Below are positions 26,192 to 34,332 of a stretch of 64,000 bases of DNA, in pieces. The position numbers and the translations under genes were made by a program. Every line of letters begins with the position of its first letter. The stretch's first letter is position 1. The notes under the pieces are model-generated. The model was not told where the DNA came from and ran no database searches. It saw only the letters and a list, made by a program, of their open reading frames with translations. The stretch spans positions 1 through 64,000 of the forward strand of contig CAZLCC010000011.1 in NCBI GenBank assembly GCA_964558365.1. Reading direction: 5' to 3'. The DNA comes from CAZLCC01 sp964558365. GTDB taxonomy: Bacteria > Patescibacteriota > Saccharimonadia > Saccharimonadales > Saccharimonadaceae.

Positions 26192-27328
26192 TCAGAAAAG
26201 ACTGCAGTTAGCTTTGCAATACTTTTGAGTATTTTTTTCATGCTCTTCTAGAGTGCGAGCATAGTGTGTTGTGCCGTCATCACCACTAACAAAATAAAGA
26301 TAGTCACCACTTGCTGGATTTGCCACTGCCAATAAAGCTGCAAAATTAAAATTGCCAATGGGCCCAGGGGGAAGTCCTGAGCGGAGGCGTGTATTATAAG
26401 GTGATTCAATATAAACATTTGGGGATTTACCAAGCTGCTTAGCCGCAAAAACAGAGGTCGAGTCAGCATCTAGCCGCATATCTTCTTTCAAACGCTTAAG
26501 AAAAATCTGCGCTACCTGCTTTTCATCCTCCTCAGAGACAACCTCTTTTTGAATAATCGATGCTAGCGTTATAGCTTGGTGTAGTGTTAAACCTTGTTTC
26601 TTTAGCTTATTCACTAAGTCATTTTCTTGAATATTTGCATACAGCTCATCCATGGAGCGAGTAATAAGTGATTGTAGCGTATCTGTGCCCTCTAATTGAT
26701 ATGTCTCTGGAAAAATATAGCCTTCTAGCGATGCACCCTCTGGCTTATTTTTAAGAAGCGGGTGGTCGTATTTTGCAGAAAGTGCCTCATCGACTTCTTT
26801 TTTCGTAAATCCCTGTTTTTTAAGAGACTTCGCTATTTCTTTTATTGTTTGACCGGGGTAAATTGTTACATTAAAAACATCTGTTTTACCTTTTTTTAAT
26901 TGCTCGGTAATTTGCTGCGTTGAATCTGCCGGAGAAAGGATATAAGTACCCGCCTGTAATTGATGTTTTGCACCACTTAGTTGAGCATACACCTGAAAAG
27001 CAAAACTACTTTTAATTACTTTTCTTTTTTCAAGCATGTCTCCAATAGTTGCCGAATTTTCGCCGGGAGAAACAACTATTCTCATTTTCTCCTCGCCAGA
27101 GGTACTTTTAGGTAAAAGTAGCTGTTGATAAGTAGCGTATAGCGCCATTATTCCTGCAATAACGACAAATAAAATACTCAATAAAACCCACTTTAGTCGG
27201 CTTTTCTTTTTCTTTTTTAGTGTTGGAAGCCCCTGATCAACCGCGCTTTCTTTCTCCTCCGACTGTTCAGAAACTTGCTTTTCTACATGCTTTTTCTTAA
27301 CTGGCTGCTTCCTCGGCTTAATGTCCAT
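26192..27328 (-). CDS. mltG: Endolytic murein transglycosylase MltG
   Basis: Cuts nascent glycan strands and sets their length. 378 aa: Lys-rich cytoplasmic N-terminus (about 45 residues), one membrane helix (about 46-67), a LysM-like subdomain (IYPGQTIKEIAKSLKKQGF) and the YceG catalytic domain with SLEGYIFPETYQL, LASIIQKEVVSEED (catalytic Glu in the QKE context), YNTRLRSGLPPGPIGN. The ATG at 27328 has GAGGAG 7 nt upstream and overlaps ruvX by 11 nt. A TTG five codons earlier is less likely. ruvX-mltG adjacency is common in bacteria. Confidence 0.95.
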   Translation of the reverse strand: MDIKPRKQPVKKKHVEKQVSEQSEEKESAVDQGLPTLKKKKKSRLKWVLLSILFVVIAGIMALYATYQQLLLPKSTSGEEKMRIVVSPGENSATIGDMLEKRKVIKSSFAFQVYAQLSGAKHQLQAGTYILSPADSTQQITEQLKKGKTDVFNVTIYPGQTIKEIAKSLKKQGFTKKEVDEALSAKYDHPLLKNKPEGASLEGYIFPETYQLEGTDTLQSLITRSMDELYANIQENDLVNKLKKQGLTLHQAITLASIIQKEVVSEEDEKQVAQIFLKRLKEDMRLDADSTSVFAAKQLGKSPNVYIESPYNTRLRSGLPPGPIGNFNFAALLAVANPASGDYLYFVSGDDGTTHYARTLEEHEKNTQKYCKANCSLF

Positions 27329-27740
27329 AAAAATGCTCCTCAAGATAGTCGCCTAAGATAATTGCCGCAGCCTGCCCATCAATGTCTGCCTTTGTATATG
27401 GCTTTTTTTGAGCTTTTAGATATTTTTCAGCGAGTACAGAGGTAAGTGATTCATCTTGATACACAATAGGAATTTGCAGTTCATGCAACTGATGTGCAAA
27501 CTTTTTCACCTCTTTAGTTTGCGCTGTTGGCTCGCCGCGCTGATTGCGAGGATATCCTACAACAATTCTCATTGGCTGAAGCTCTGCCACAATTTGGCGA
27601 ATACGCTCGATCTCGAGTCCATTTACTTCTATCGTTGAGTGCACAACCGGCACGCGCACTGTCGTATCTGCATGCGCCACCCCAATTCGTTTTTCGCCAA
27701 CGTCTAAAGCAATGATTGAGTCTGGGTTAGTTGGAATCAT
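27318..27740 (-). CDS. ruvX: RuvX/YqgF-type nuclease
   Basis: 140-aa RNase H-fold protein: IIALDVGEKRIGVA (first Asp), RIVVGYPRNQRG, YQDESLTS (Glu), and DIDGQAAAIIL (last Asp). Family members are putative Holliday-junction resolvases that also mature 16S rRNA. The ATG at 27740 lies 14 nt inside the end of the upstream gene; a GTG three codons earlier is also possible, and neither has a strong ribosome binding site, so coupled translation is likely. Confidence 0.93.
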   Translation of the reverse strand: MIPTNPDSIIALDVGEKRIGVAHADTTVRVPVVHSTIEVNGLEIERIRQIVAELQPMRIVVGYPRNQRGEPTAQTKEVKKFAHQLHELQIPIVYQDESLTSVLAEKYLKAQKKPYTKADIDGQAAAIILGDYLEEHFYGH

Positions 27741-29364
27741 CCTTATCACTAACGGTAAACTTTATGGTAATTTTATCTGCTGCTGGCGCCTTGTTTACCC
27801 AAAACGGCCAGAATTTCGTGTCTACATCTTCTACACCCTCAATCGACTCTATCCTCTTCTGAATATCACCGTAATTTAAGCCTTCAAGCTGTTTTGCAAG
27901 ATTCTTATCGTCAATCTTTGGTCCAATATATCCAGTTGTACTAATTCGAACAGTGCTCGTACCGCCAGGTGCTGTATCAAAGTTTGTAAAGCGCACTTCT
28001 TTAGCCCCATTGTCATATACTCGTTGATCTTTTTCTTTCTTCGCCTGTTCTTTCAAATAGTCATTTAAAACCCCGTCAAGATCCTGGTTTAAGATCGCCA
28101 TTTGCGTATATGTAGTTTCGGCAGTCACTTGCCCCTTTGTAGCCTCTGATCCTACCCCTGGTGTTGCAGTTGGATTGCCGGCATTAGCCTTGAAGCTCTC
28201 GTTAATAATTGTCATCGTTTTTGTATCAAATTCACCCTTTAGTTCTTTACGGGCAGCACCTTCGTCTTGCTCTGTCAGTTGCTGCGTTGCCTTTTGTACA
28301 TCTTCGCTCGTGACGACTGTGATTGTTTTACTTGAACCGCCAGACATGCGACTGCCAGTAGCGCTTACTCCACCAGCAGCGCTTGAATATGACTGCGAGC
28401 CAATATTATATTGCGAACCAATTGCGCTAGCCGTCACACCAACGGTGGCTTTTCCAGGTACCTTGCCACCACCTGGATCTGTATATCCAGGAACCGTTAC
28501 TGTAGAGTTACTATAGAATACTAGGCCACTAGAGGAATTGAATGCCGTGCCAGCCGCAATTGAGATAGGGCTAGTGGTATAACTGTTGCTAAGCGACATC
28601 GTACCAGTAGCTTTTTCGCCAACTTCTTTTTTACCAGTTGCTGTAAAATCAACTGAATTTGATTTTTTAAGCTGAGCAACCTCGGGACGGATAACACCAT
28701 TTTTTACGTCTGTTGAACCATTTGGTTGTAGTGTTACAGGAATATCAACGCTTACAGGATTCGTTTTTGCAGTAATATTAACTGTTGCACGAGGGGCAAA
28801 AAAGATTGCCCACACCAAAAACAGCGCCAACAATAAAACACCGCCTGCAATTAAGAAGATTTTCTTACGAAAATCATTAAAATTTGGGATTGGGTTTTTC
28901 TTGCCCTTTTTTGCATTTTTAGCTTTACCGGCTGTCTTTCCAGCTGGGTCTTCATCAAGCGACTTCGGAAGCTCTATTGTGTCTTCATCTTCTGCCTTTT
29001 TTGGCGCTGTTTTAGAAAGCTCGCCAACAGAAAGATCTTCGCCATTAATAACGTCATCTTCACCGTTAAGTATTGGCGCCTTATCAGCAGCTAAAATCTC
29101 AGGCTGAGACTGTAAGTTTTTTGCAACAGGAACTTTTACACCAGCAGCAAGCGTTTTTAAAGATTTATCGTTTGTGACTAAAACCGCTTGCTTATCTGCA
29201 GCTTTTGCTGCTTTTTGTAGCAATTTTAGATTAACCGCGCTTTGCAAAGCACCCGTTCTTTTCGGCGGCACAAGTGCAACAACTTTATGCTGTGCAGCTT
29301 TTACCTTGCCAACAATCGAGGTTATGTCATCTTCGGTATCAATATAAATAACGTCTTTTTTCAT
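27727..29364 (-). CDS. Single-pass membrane protein with baseplate-J-like exterior
   Basis: 545 aa. Residues about 1-85 form a Rossmann-like alpha/beta domain (VIYIDTEDDITSIVGKVKAA, VVALVPPKR, AVLVTNDKSLKTLA). An acidic then Lys-rich linker (about 90-165) leads to one membrane helix (about 169-190, IFLIAGGVLLLALFLVWAIF). The large exterior (about 195-540) is beta-rich, with Thr/Ser/Gly repeats such as GTAFNSSSGLVFYSNSTVTV, like baseplate-J/gp47 segments, and a late helical Gln-rich part. Such proteins recur in CPR genomes, but their function is unknown. It is coupled by ATGA to the PilM/FtsA-like gene upstream, so the ATPase probably works at its cytoplasmic side. Confidence 0.8.
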   Translation of the reverse strand: MKKDVIYIDTEDDITSIVGKVKAAQHKVVALVPPKRTGALQSAVNLKLLQKAAKAADKQAVLVTNDKSLKTLAAGVKVPVAKNLQSQPEILAADKAPILNGEDDVINGEDLSVGELSKTAPKKAEDEDTIELPKSLDEDPAGKTAGKAKNAKKGKKNPIPNFNDFRKKIFLIAGGVLLLALFLVWAIFFAPRATVNITAKTNPVSVDIPVTLQPNGSTDVKNGVIRPEVAQLKKSNSVDFTATGKKEVGEKATGTMSLSNSYTTSPISIAAGTAFNSSSGLVFYSNSTVTVPGYTDPGGGKVPGKATVGVTASAIGSQYNIGSQSYSSAAGGVSATGSRMSGGSSKTITVVTSEDVQKATQQLTEQDEGAARKELKGEFDTKTMTIINESFKANAGNPTATPGVGSEATKGQVTAETTYTQMAILNQDLDGVLNDYLKEQAKKEKDQRVYDNGAKEVRFTNFDTAPGGTSTVRISTTGYIGPKIDDKNLAKQLEGLNYGDIQKRIESIEGVEDVDTKFWPFWVNKAPAADKITIKFTVSDKDDSN

Positions 29365-30629
29365 ATGCGTAGAATTCGATTCAATTTATCCTTTACTGTA
29401 TCAGCTTCACTACCGCCTACCATAGTATCATGACCAACCCTCAAGAGTCCCATCGCCGTAATAAAGGTGTGGTCATTCACTTGGTTTGTTGCATCCTTAA
29501 TACCAACAACAGAGGTCGGGTCGATTAGCTGCACTGTTGGTCTCTTTGTAAATGGCAGCTCTTTATACCAATCTTCCTTACTCATTGCTTTCACTAATTT
29601 TCCTAAGCTAGCGCCACCGCCACAAAGTAATATCCGATTTGGCAAATGGTCAACTGAATTAAATTCGCTTAACGCCATTTCAACACCGTTCAGCCACACT
29701 TCAAGCGTTTTATCTATTGCTGCATCAACCTGCTCGGCAACCGATTCTTTAATATTTGCGTTATCAATATTCACTTTCAGCTTTTCCGCATCAATATACG
29801 TTAAGTTCATATCGGAAGCAATGGTTCGCGTAAAGCTACGCCCGCCAATACCAAACATTTTTGTGCCTTCAACACCACCATCATTCACTACGGCAATATC
29901 TGTTGAACCACCGCCAATATCTGTTAGGATCGCTGTGAAGTTGCTACTCGCGTCTGTGCCAAGCACACTACGACTCACCGCAAATGGCTCAGCGGCAACA
30001 GCTACAAGATCTAAATCTAATTCACTCGCAGTGCGTTCCAAAGCGCCAATATGTACCATCGGCGCAAAAGCAGTATAAATCTGAATTGTGACATCTTTAC
30101 CCTGAAAGCCAATTGGGTTACTTACTTTATAACCGTCGATATGGATGCTCACAATCGCACTATTTACCAGCCGAACTTCAGCGTCCTCATTGCCTGTTTC
30201 CCAGGCAACTTGTTTTTGGGCTTTTTCTTGCGCGCGCTCTTGCACTTTTTTAATAATGAATTCCATCTCATTAATATCTAGTGCACGATCAGGGTGCGGG
30301 CGTTTGTATTTAATGGTGTTCGTAAAGCCTTTCACTAGTTCGCCGGCAATACCAATCACCACTTTTTCAGCTTGAACGCGAGCCTCTTCTTCGGCCTCGG
30401 CAAGCGCCTCTTCACAATTTCGCACCACTGCACCAATATCTGCAATCGCGCCAGCATGCATATCACTTACTTCTTGCCGACAACGACCAGTGCCAATAAT
30501 TTTCATGTCGTCACCATCAATTTTGGCAATGAGCACTTTTACAAACTCAGTACCAATATCAAGCGCAACCACATGGTTGCCGCCGGCTTCACTGTTACTT
30601 GTCTTATTTTTTAGTTTTCCAAATACCAT
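29361..30629 (-). CDS. PilM/FtsA-like actin-fold ATPase
   Basis: 422-aa cytoplasmic protein of the FtsA/PilM superfamily: VVALDIGTEFVKVLIAKI (phosphate 1), an inserted SHS2-type region (about 75-190), AILTDIGGGSTDIAVVNDGG (phosphate 2), and ILLCGGGASLGKLVKAM (adenosine motif). FtsA tethers FtsZ and PilM anchors the type IV pilus inner complex; which role applies is unclear. It lacks the amphipathic C-terminal helix of FtsA as far as I can see. First gene of a unit with the baseplate-J-like protein, ruvX and mltG. TATAAT lies 15 nt before the ATG; the leader is about 9 nt without a clear ribosome binding site. Confidence 0.85.
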   Translation of the reverse strand: MVFGKLKNKTSNSEAGGNHVVALDIGTEFVKVLIAKIDGDDMKIIGTGRCRQEVSDMHAGAIADIGAVVRNCEEALAEAEEEARVQAEKVVIGIAGELVKGFTNTIKYKRPHPDRALDINEMEFIIKKVQERAQEKAQKQVAWETGNEDAEVRLVNSAIVSIHIDGYKVSNPIGFQGKDVTIQIYTAFAPMVHIGALERTASELDLDLVAVAAEPFAVSRSVLGTDASSNFTAILTDIGGGSTDIAVVNDGGVEGTKMFGIGGRSFTRTIASDMNLTYIDAEKLKVNIDNANIKESVAEQVDAAIDKTLEVWLNGVEMALSEFNSVDHLPNRILLCGGGASLGKLVKAMSKEDWYKELPFTKRPTVQLIDPTSVVGIKDATNQVNDHTFITAMGLLRVGHDTMVGGSEADTVKDKLNRILRI

Positions 30630-30644
30630 AGGCGTTATTGCTTA

Positions 30645-30688
30645 ATTATATATCAGATATACTCTCGGTGGCAAAGGTATATTACAAT
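30645..30688. promoter_or_regulatory. Divergent -10 elements: PilM-like operon and HD gene
   Basis: Minus: TATAAT at 30650-30645, 15 nt before the PilM-like ATG. Plus: TACAAT at 30683-30688, exactly 6 nt before the HD-protein ATG at 30695. No strong -35 on either side. Confidence 0.45.
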
Positions 30689-30694
30689 AAAAGC

Positions 30695-31243
30695 ATGAGC
30701 AGTTCTTTAGAGATAGTAAAAAACGGCATAAAAATATTTGGCTCGCCCTACTCTAAGGGATGTCTAAAAATCCTTGAAAATCACCTCGAAGCATTTAATT
30801 CTGCACCCGGCTCTAGAAAAAATCATCAAGCATGGTCAGGTGGTTATCTTGATCACATCGCCGAGACGTTTCAAATTGCTAAGGGGATTTACAATATCTT
30901 CCCTGAAAGACAGCCCGCGCTCCATTTGCCCGACGCCTTGCTTGTTCTTTTTCTCCATGACATTGAAAAGCCATTTATGTATACCTATGAGAAAGGCGAG
31001 CTGATAATTAAAAATTCTGAACTAAAAAATAAAAAAGCCCGTCAACAGTTTAGAGAAAAACTTATAAAAGAATACGGCCTACCTCTCAAAGAAAAGCATT
31101 GGCATGCACTGAAGTATGTTGAAGGAGTACGCGACAAAGATTATTCGCCAAATAGCCGCACTATGAACGAGCTTGCCACGCTCTGCCACCTTGCCGACAT
31201 GGCAAGCGCCAGGCTTTGGCATAATTACTCGAAACACTACTAA
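30695..31243 (+). CDS. HD-domain hydrolase-like protein
   Basis: 182 aa from the ATG at 30695; the frame is open to 30638, but that part holds the -10 element TACAAT, which ends 6 nt before this ATG. HD-type metal ligands: His in KNHQAWSGGYLDHIAET, His-Asp in LFLHDIEKPF, and a late Asp in LCHLADMASARLWH. Likely a metal-dependent phosphohydrolase; substrate unknown. Tail-to-tail overlap of 4 nt with the next gene. Confidence 0.82.
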   Translation: MSSSLEIVKNGIKIFGSPYSKGCLKILENHLEAFNSAPGSRKNHQAWSGGYLDHIAETFQIAKGIYNIFPERQPALHLPDALLVLFLHDIEKPFMYTYEKGELIIKNSELKNKKARQQFREKLIKEYGLPLKEKHWHALKYVEGVRDKDYSPNSRTMNELATLCHLADMASARLWHNYSKHY

Positions 31244-31683
31244 GCTGTGCTTGGAGTTTTCTCTCCTACTTCGGCAAACTTTTGCGCCAACTCTGGATTA
31301 AGCTCTGGATTCTCTGCGGCCTCCTTGATCATATTAAGGCCTTGGGCGCAGCCAGACGCTGAATCAGTATCTCTCGCATCAATCTCACCAATGCAGCTAA
31401 GTAATCCTAAAAGCTCAGTATGCGCTGACTTCAATTCGTCTTGAGGAGCTTCAAAAAATACTACATAGCGCCCATCGGTTTTTAGCATCTCCGCAAATAC
31501 CGCCGTTTCCTTATTCGCTGATACAAGTAATTTGATGATAATCGTATCTTTCTCACTCTTCATCGTCTCCCACAGAGCATCAAACTGCCGAGCATTATCT
31601 TCGGCTTGCTTTAATGCTTCATGAGTATCAGGCTTTGTGCCTCGCTCTTTTCCTGTTTTTTGGCCTGATCGTTTTTTACTCAT
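31240..31683 (-). CDS. Unknown 147-aa protein
   Basis: Not recognised. Basic N-terminus (MSKKRSGQKTGKERG), then a mixed alpha/beta core (DTIIIKLLVSANKETAVFAE, YVVFFEAPQDE) and an acidic, Ala-rich helical end with two Cys. No membrane segment. It starts 16 nt after alaS, with no clear ribosome binding site, and probably shares the alaS transcript. Real on codon structure and spacing. Confidence 0.65.
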   Translation of the reverse strand: MSKKRSGQKTGKERGTKPDTHEALKQAEDNARQFDALWETMKSEKDTIIIKLLVSANKETAVFAEMLKTDGRYVVFFEAPQDELKSAHTELLGLLSCIGEIDARDTDSASGCAQGLNMIKEAAENPELNPELAQKFAEVGEKTPSTA

Positions 31684-31699
31684 TTCTAGATAGCAGTCT

Positions 31700-33577
31700 T
31701 TATCTTAAAGTCGCTTTTATGCGTCGCACGCCGGCACTTGAGGCTTCTTCTTTTTTGATTTTAAACTTCTTGCCACCTTCAGCCAAAACTCCAGTATGCT
31801 CAACATGCGGACCACCACAAATTTCACGGCTAAACGATTCTTCTTTGCTTCCAATCGTATAGACTTTCACTGTTTCGCCATATTTATCACCAAACGCTCC
31901 GCTCGCACCATTTTTCAGAGCTTCTTGGGTATTCTCTTCTTCCCAAGACACAGGCAAATCTTCTTCAATCTTTTCATTTACAATTCTCTCGACTTCATCC
32001 AACTTCTCGCGTGGCACTTTTTCTGGTTGAGAAAAGTCAAAACGGAGTCTTTCTGGCGTGATGTTGCTGCCACGCTGCACAATATGGCTACCCAAAACAT
32101 CTTTCAATGCTTGATACATCAAGTGCGTTGCGGTGTGCAGCTTAATTGTTTCATTTGAATGGTCAGCTAGGCCACCTTTAAAAGCACCTTTACTCGCTGT
32201 TTGGCTACGCTCTCTCTGTTCTTTCATAAGTCGAGAAAACACCTCATCGGTATCTTTTGCAATTTTAATATCTCGCTTAAACGCCTCTTCTTTTGAAAGT
32301 TCAACAGGGAAACCAAAAGTATCATATAGCCTAAAAATCTCTTCGCCAGTTAAACCGTCGCTGGAAAGTCTTTGTAGTTGCTGTAAACCTTTTCGAAGCG
32401 TCTGTCGAAATATTTTCTCTTCTTTTATTAACATCTCAATTACCTTTTCACGACTTTTTGCAACTTCAGGATAATCTTCGTGATAAATATCAGCGATTAT
32501 TGGCACAATTTCTTGCATAAAATTTTGCTCGATACCAAGCTCCAAGGCAAAACGAATCGCCCGACGAAGCAACCGCCGAGACACATAACCCTGTTCTTTA
32601 TTGCTTGGTGCTACGCCATCAACTGCCAAAAATGAAGCTGCGCGCAAATGATCTGCAATAACACGCATACTCGCTGCGTTACTTTCATAACTCTTGCCAG
32701 AAAGCTCTTCAATCTTTTCAATAATTGGCAAAAGTAGGCTAATTTTAAACACATCTGGGCTATCAAGTTTTGCTGCTGCAATTCGCTCTAAGCCGCCGCC
32801 AAAATCTACATTTTTCTTCTCAAGTGGTTCAAAACCTTTGTCTGTGCGCTTATATTGCATAAAAACTTGATTACCAATTTCCATAAAACGACCAGAATCG
32901 CTTGCAGGGTGCGCTTTGCCAAATATTGCATCGTGATTCTGCTCACCAAAATCATAAAACACTTCGCTGTCTGGACCGCATGGATCACCGATTGGCGTTT
33001 TGTCTAATCCACCACCTCGGCTCCACCAGTTTTCGCCATCATCATAAAAGAAAATACGCTCGCCAGACTTCACACCGCGTTTGTTTCCATCTTCTTGCGA
33101 GCCAACTTCAGCAATTGCAGCCTCAATGCCTTTTTCTTTAAAAACTTTTTGCCAAATCTCAGCCGCTTCATCATCGCGCTCAATTCCGTATTTTTTATCG
33201 CCAATAAAGCAGGTAACATAAATCTTTTCAGGATCCAAACCAACAACGTCAGTTAAAAACTCAAAGAACCAGCGAATTTGCTGTTCTTTAAAATAGTCAC
33301 CCAGGCTCCAATTGCCAAGCATTTCAAAAAAAGTCGTGTGGCTGTTATCGCCAACTTCTTCAATATCTTGCGCACGAAGACACGTTTGGCTATTTACCAA
33401 ACGAACACCATCAGGGTGCTCTTCGCCCAAAAGATAGGGGAGAAGCGGCTGCATACCACTGCCGGTAAAAAGCGTGGTTGGATCATTCTGCGGTACCAGC
33501 TGCGCGCGCGGAATAATTGCATGCTGTTTTTTAGCGTAAAATTCTAAATACGCTTTTCTGATTTCTTGTGTATTCAT
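31700..33577 (-). CDS. alaS: Alanyl-tRNA synthetase, short form
   Basis: Class II synthetase charging tRNA-Ala. 625 aa, against about 870 in most bacteria. Catalytic domain with SGMQPLLPYLLG and FFEMLGNWSLGDYFK, the tRNA-recognition helical part with GGGLERIAA, then an editing domain with HTATHLMYQAL and CGGPHVEHTG, which supply the zinc ligands. The protein stops right after SAGVRRIKATL, so the C-Ala domain and its coiled-coil linker are absent. The stop is followed cleanly by the next gene, so this looks like true reduction and not a frameshift. TATAGT lies 5 nt and TAAAAT 10 nt before the ATG; no ribosome binding site. Confidence 0.96.
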   Translation of the reverse strand: MNTQEIRKAYLEFYAKKQHAIIPRAQLVPQNDPTTLFTGSGMQPLLPYLLGEEHPDGVRLVNSQTCLRAQDIEEVGDNSHTTFFEMLGNWSLGDYFKEQQIRWFFEFLTDVVGLDPEKIYVTCFIGDKKYGIERDDEAAEIWQKVFKEKGIEAAIAEVGSQEDGNKRGVKSGERIFFYDDGENWWSRGGGLDKTPIGDPCGPDSEVFYDFGEQNHDAIFGKAHPASDSGRFMEIGNQVFMQYKRTDKGFEPLEKKNVDFGGGLERIAAAKLDSPDVFKISLLLPIIEKIEELSGKSYESNAASMRVIADHLRAASFLAVDGVAPSNKEQGYVSRRLLRRAIRFALELGIEQNFMQEIVPIIADIYHEDYPEVAKSREKVIEMLIKEEKIFRQTLRKGLQQLQRLSSDGLTGEEIFRLYDTFGFPVELSKEEAFKRDIKIAKDTDEVFSRLMKEQRERSQTASKGAFKGGLADHSNETIKLHTATHLMYQALKDVLGSHIVQRGSNITPERLRFDFSQPEKVPREKLDEVERIVNEKIEEDLPVSWEEENTQEALKNGASGAFGDKYGETVKVYTIGSKEESFSREICGGPHVEHTGVLAEGGKKFKIKKEEASSAGVRRIKATLR

Positions 33578-33609
33578 ATTTAACTATATTTTACAGTATA
33601 AAACAGATG

Positions 33610-34296
33610 TTAGCGAGGCTCTCTAATTCTAATTGGCGAAGGTTTTCCACGATCTTTTTCAATTTCAGCAGCAGCTGTTAGTTTTTCATCGGTCAACTCA
33701 TATGCTGCCGCTATGACTTCCATTGTTAATCTTCCATTACTGATATGTTCAATCTCATACCTGCCTCTTGCACGAATCTCTACCGTATCACTGATGGGTA
33801 TCCAGCACCCATCGTTATCATCTTCGCTATCATCAAACAGAAAGCTCATATAGCCTGCTAGTATTTCTTTTTCCTCATCACTTGCATGAGGCACAAAAAT
33901 AACAAACTCATCACCGCCTATCCGACCAATAATTGGAGGGTCTTCTCTGTCAGGAAAAACTTCTTTTAGCTTTTCAGCTACGCCTTTTAAGAATACATCA
34001 CCGCCTTTTTTATGGGTGAAGGTATCATTAACCCACTTTAGGCTTTTTAGGTCTATTGCAACAAACGAGGCCTCTTTAACCGGTTCTTTATCAAGACGCT
34101 TTTTCAACTCAAGCCTCAAACCTTTTCTCGTGAGCACACCCGTAACATCCTCTTTTAGATATTCATTCTGCGCCCCTAGTACCTTCACTTGATCTGGATG
34201 CATAACACCCTCACGCGACAAGATGCTCTGTGCGACAGTTCGACTAAGAATTTTTGGATCGTCTCTCTCTACTTTTGAGGATAGTCGTTCATTCAT
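33610..34296 (-). CDS. Cytoplasmic GGDEF-domain protein
   Basis: 228 aa. After a 55-residue helical N-terminus a GGDEF domain covers about 50-215: DVTGVLTRKGL, FVAIDLKSLKWVNDTFTHKKGG, and the signature RIGGDEFVIF with all catalytic residues. The usual I-site RxxD is not evident. It has no membrane or sensory domain that I recognise. In most bacteria such domains make c-di-GMP; whether that signal exists in this organism is open. Promoter TTGACA-18-TATAAT with 6 nt to the ATG: a model leaderless gene. The -35 overlaps the mnmA stop codon. Confidence 0.88.
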   Translation of the reverse strand: MNERLSSKVERDDPKILSRTVAQSILSREGVMHPDQVKVLGAQNEYLKEDVTGVLTRKGLRLELKKRLDKEPVKEASFVAIDLKSLKWVNDTFTHKKGGDVFLKGVAEKLKEVFPDREDPPIIGRIGGDEFVIFVPHASDEEKEILAGYMSFLFDDSEDDNDGCWIPISDTVEIRARGRYEIEHISNGRLTMEVIAAAYELTDEKLTAAAEIEKDRGKPSPIRIREPR

Positions 34297-34302
34297 TTTT
34301 TT

Positions 34303-34332
34303 ATTATAGCATAATATTTGCTATTTTGTCAA
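34303..34332 (-). promoter_or_regulatory. Consensus leaderless promoter of the GGDEF gene
   Basis: Minus strand TTGACA (34332-34327), 18-nt spacer, TATAAT (34308-34303), then 6 nt to ATG. Both hexamers are perfect consensus. Confidence 0.8.

Noticed and set aside
27727..29364. Contractile tail or phage baseplate locus
   Set aside because: Only a beta-rich exterior resembles baseplate J; neighbours are PilM/FtsA-like, ruvX and mltG, with no other tail genes.
31700..33577. Frameshifted or truncated alaS pseudogene
   Set aside because: The editing domain is complete, the stop is clean, and no C-Ala-like sequence follows in another frame.
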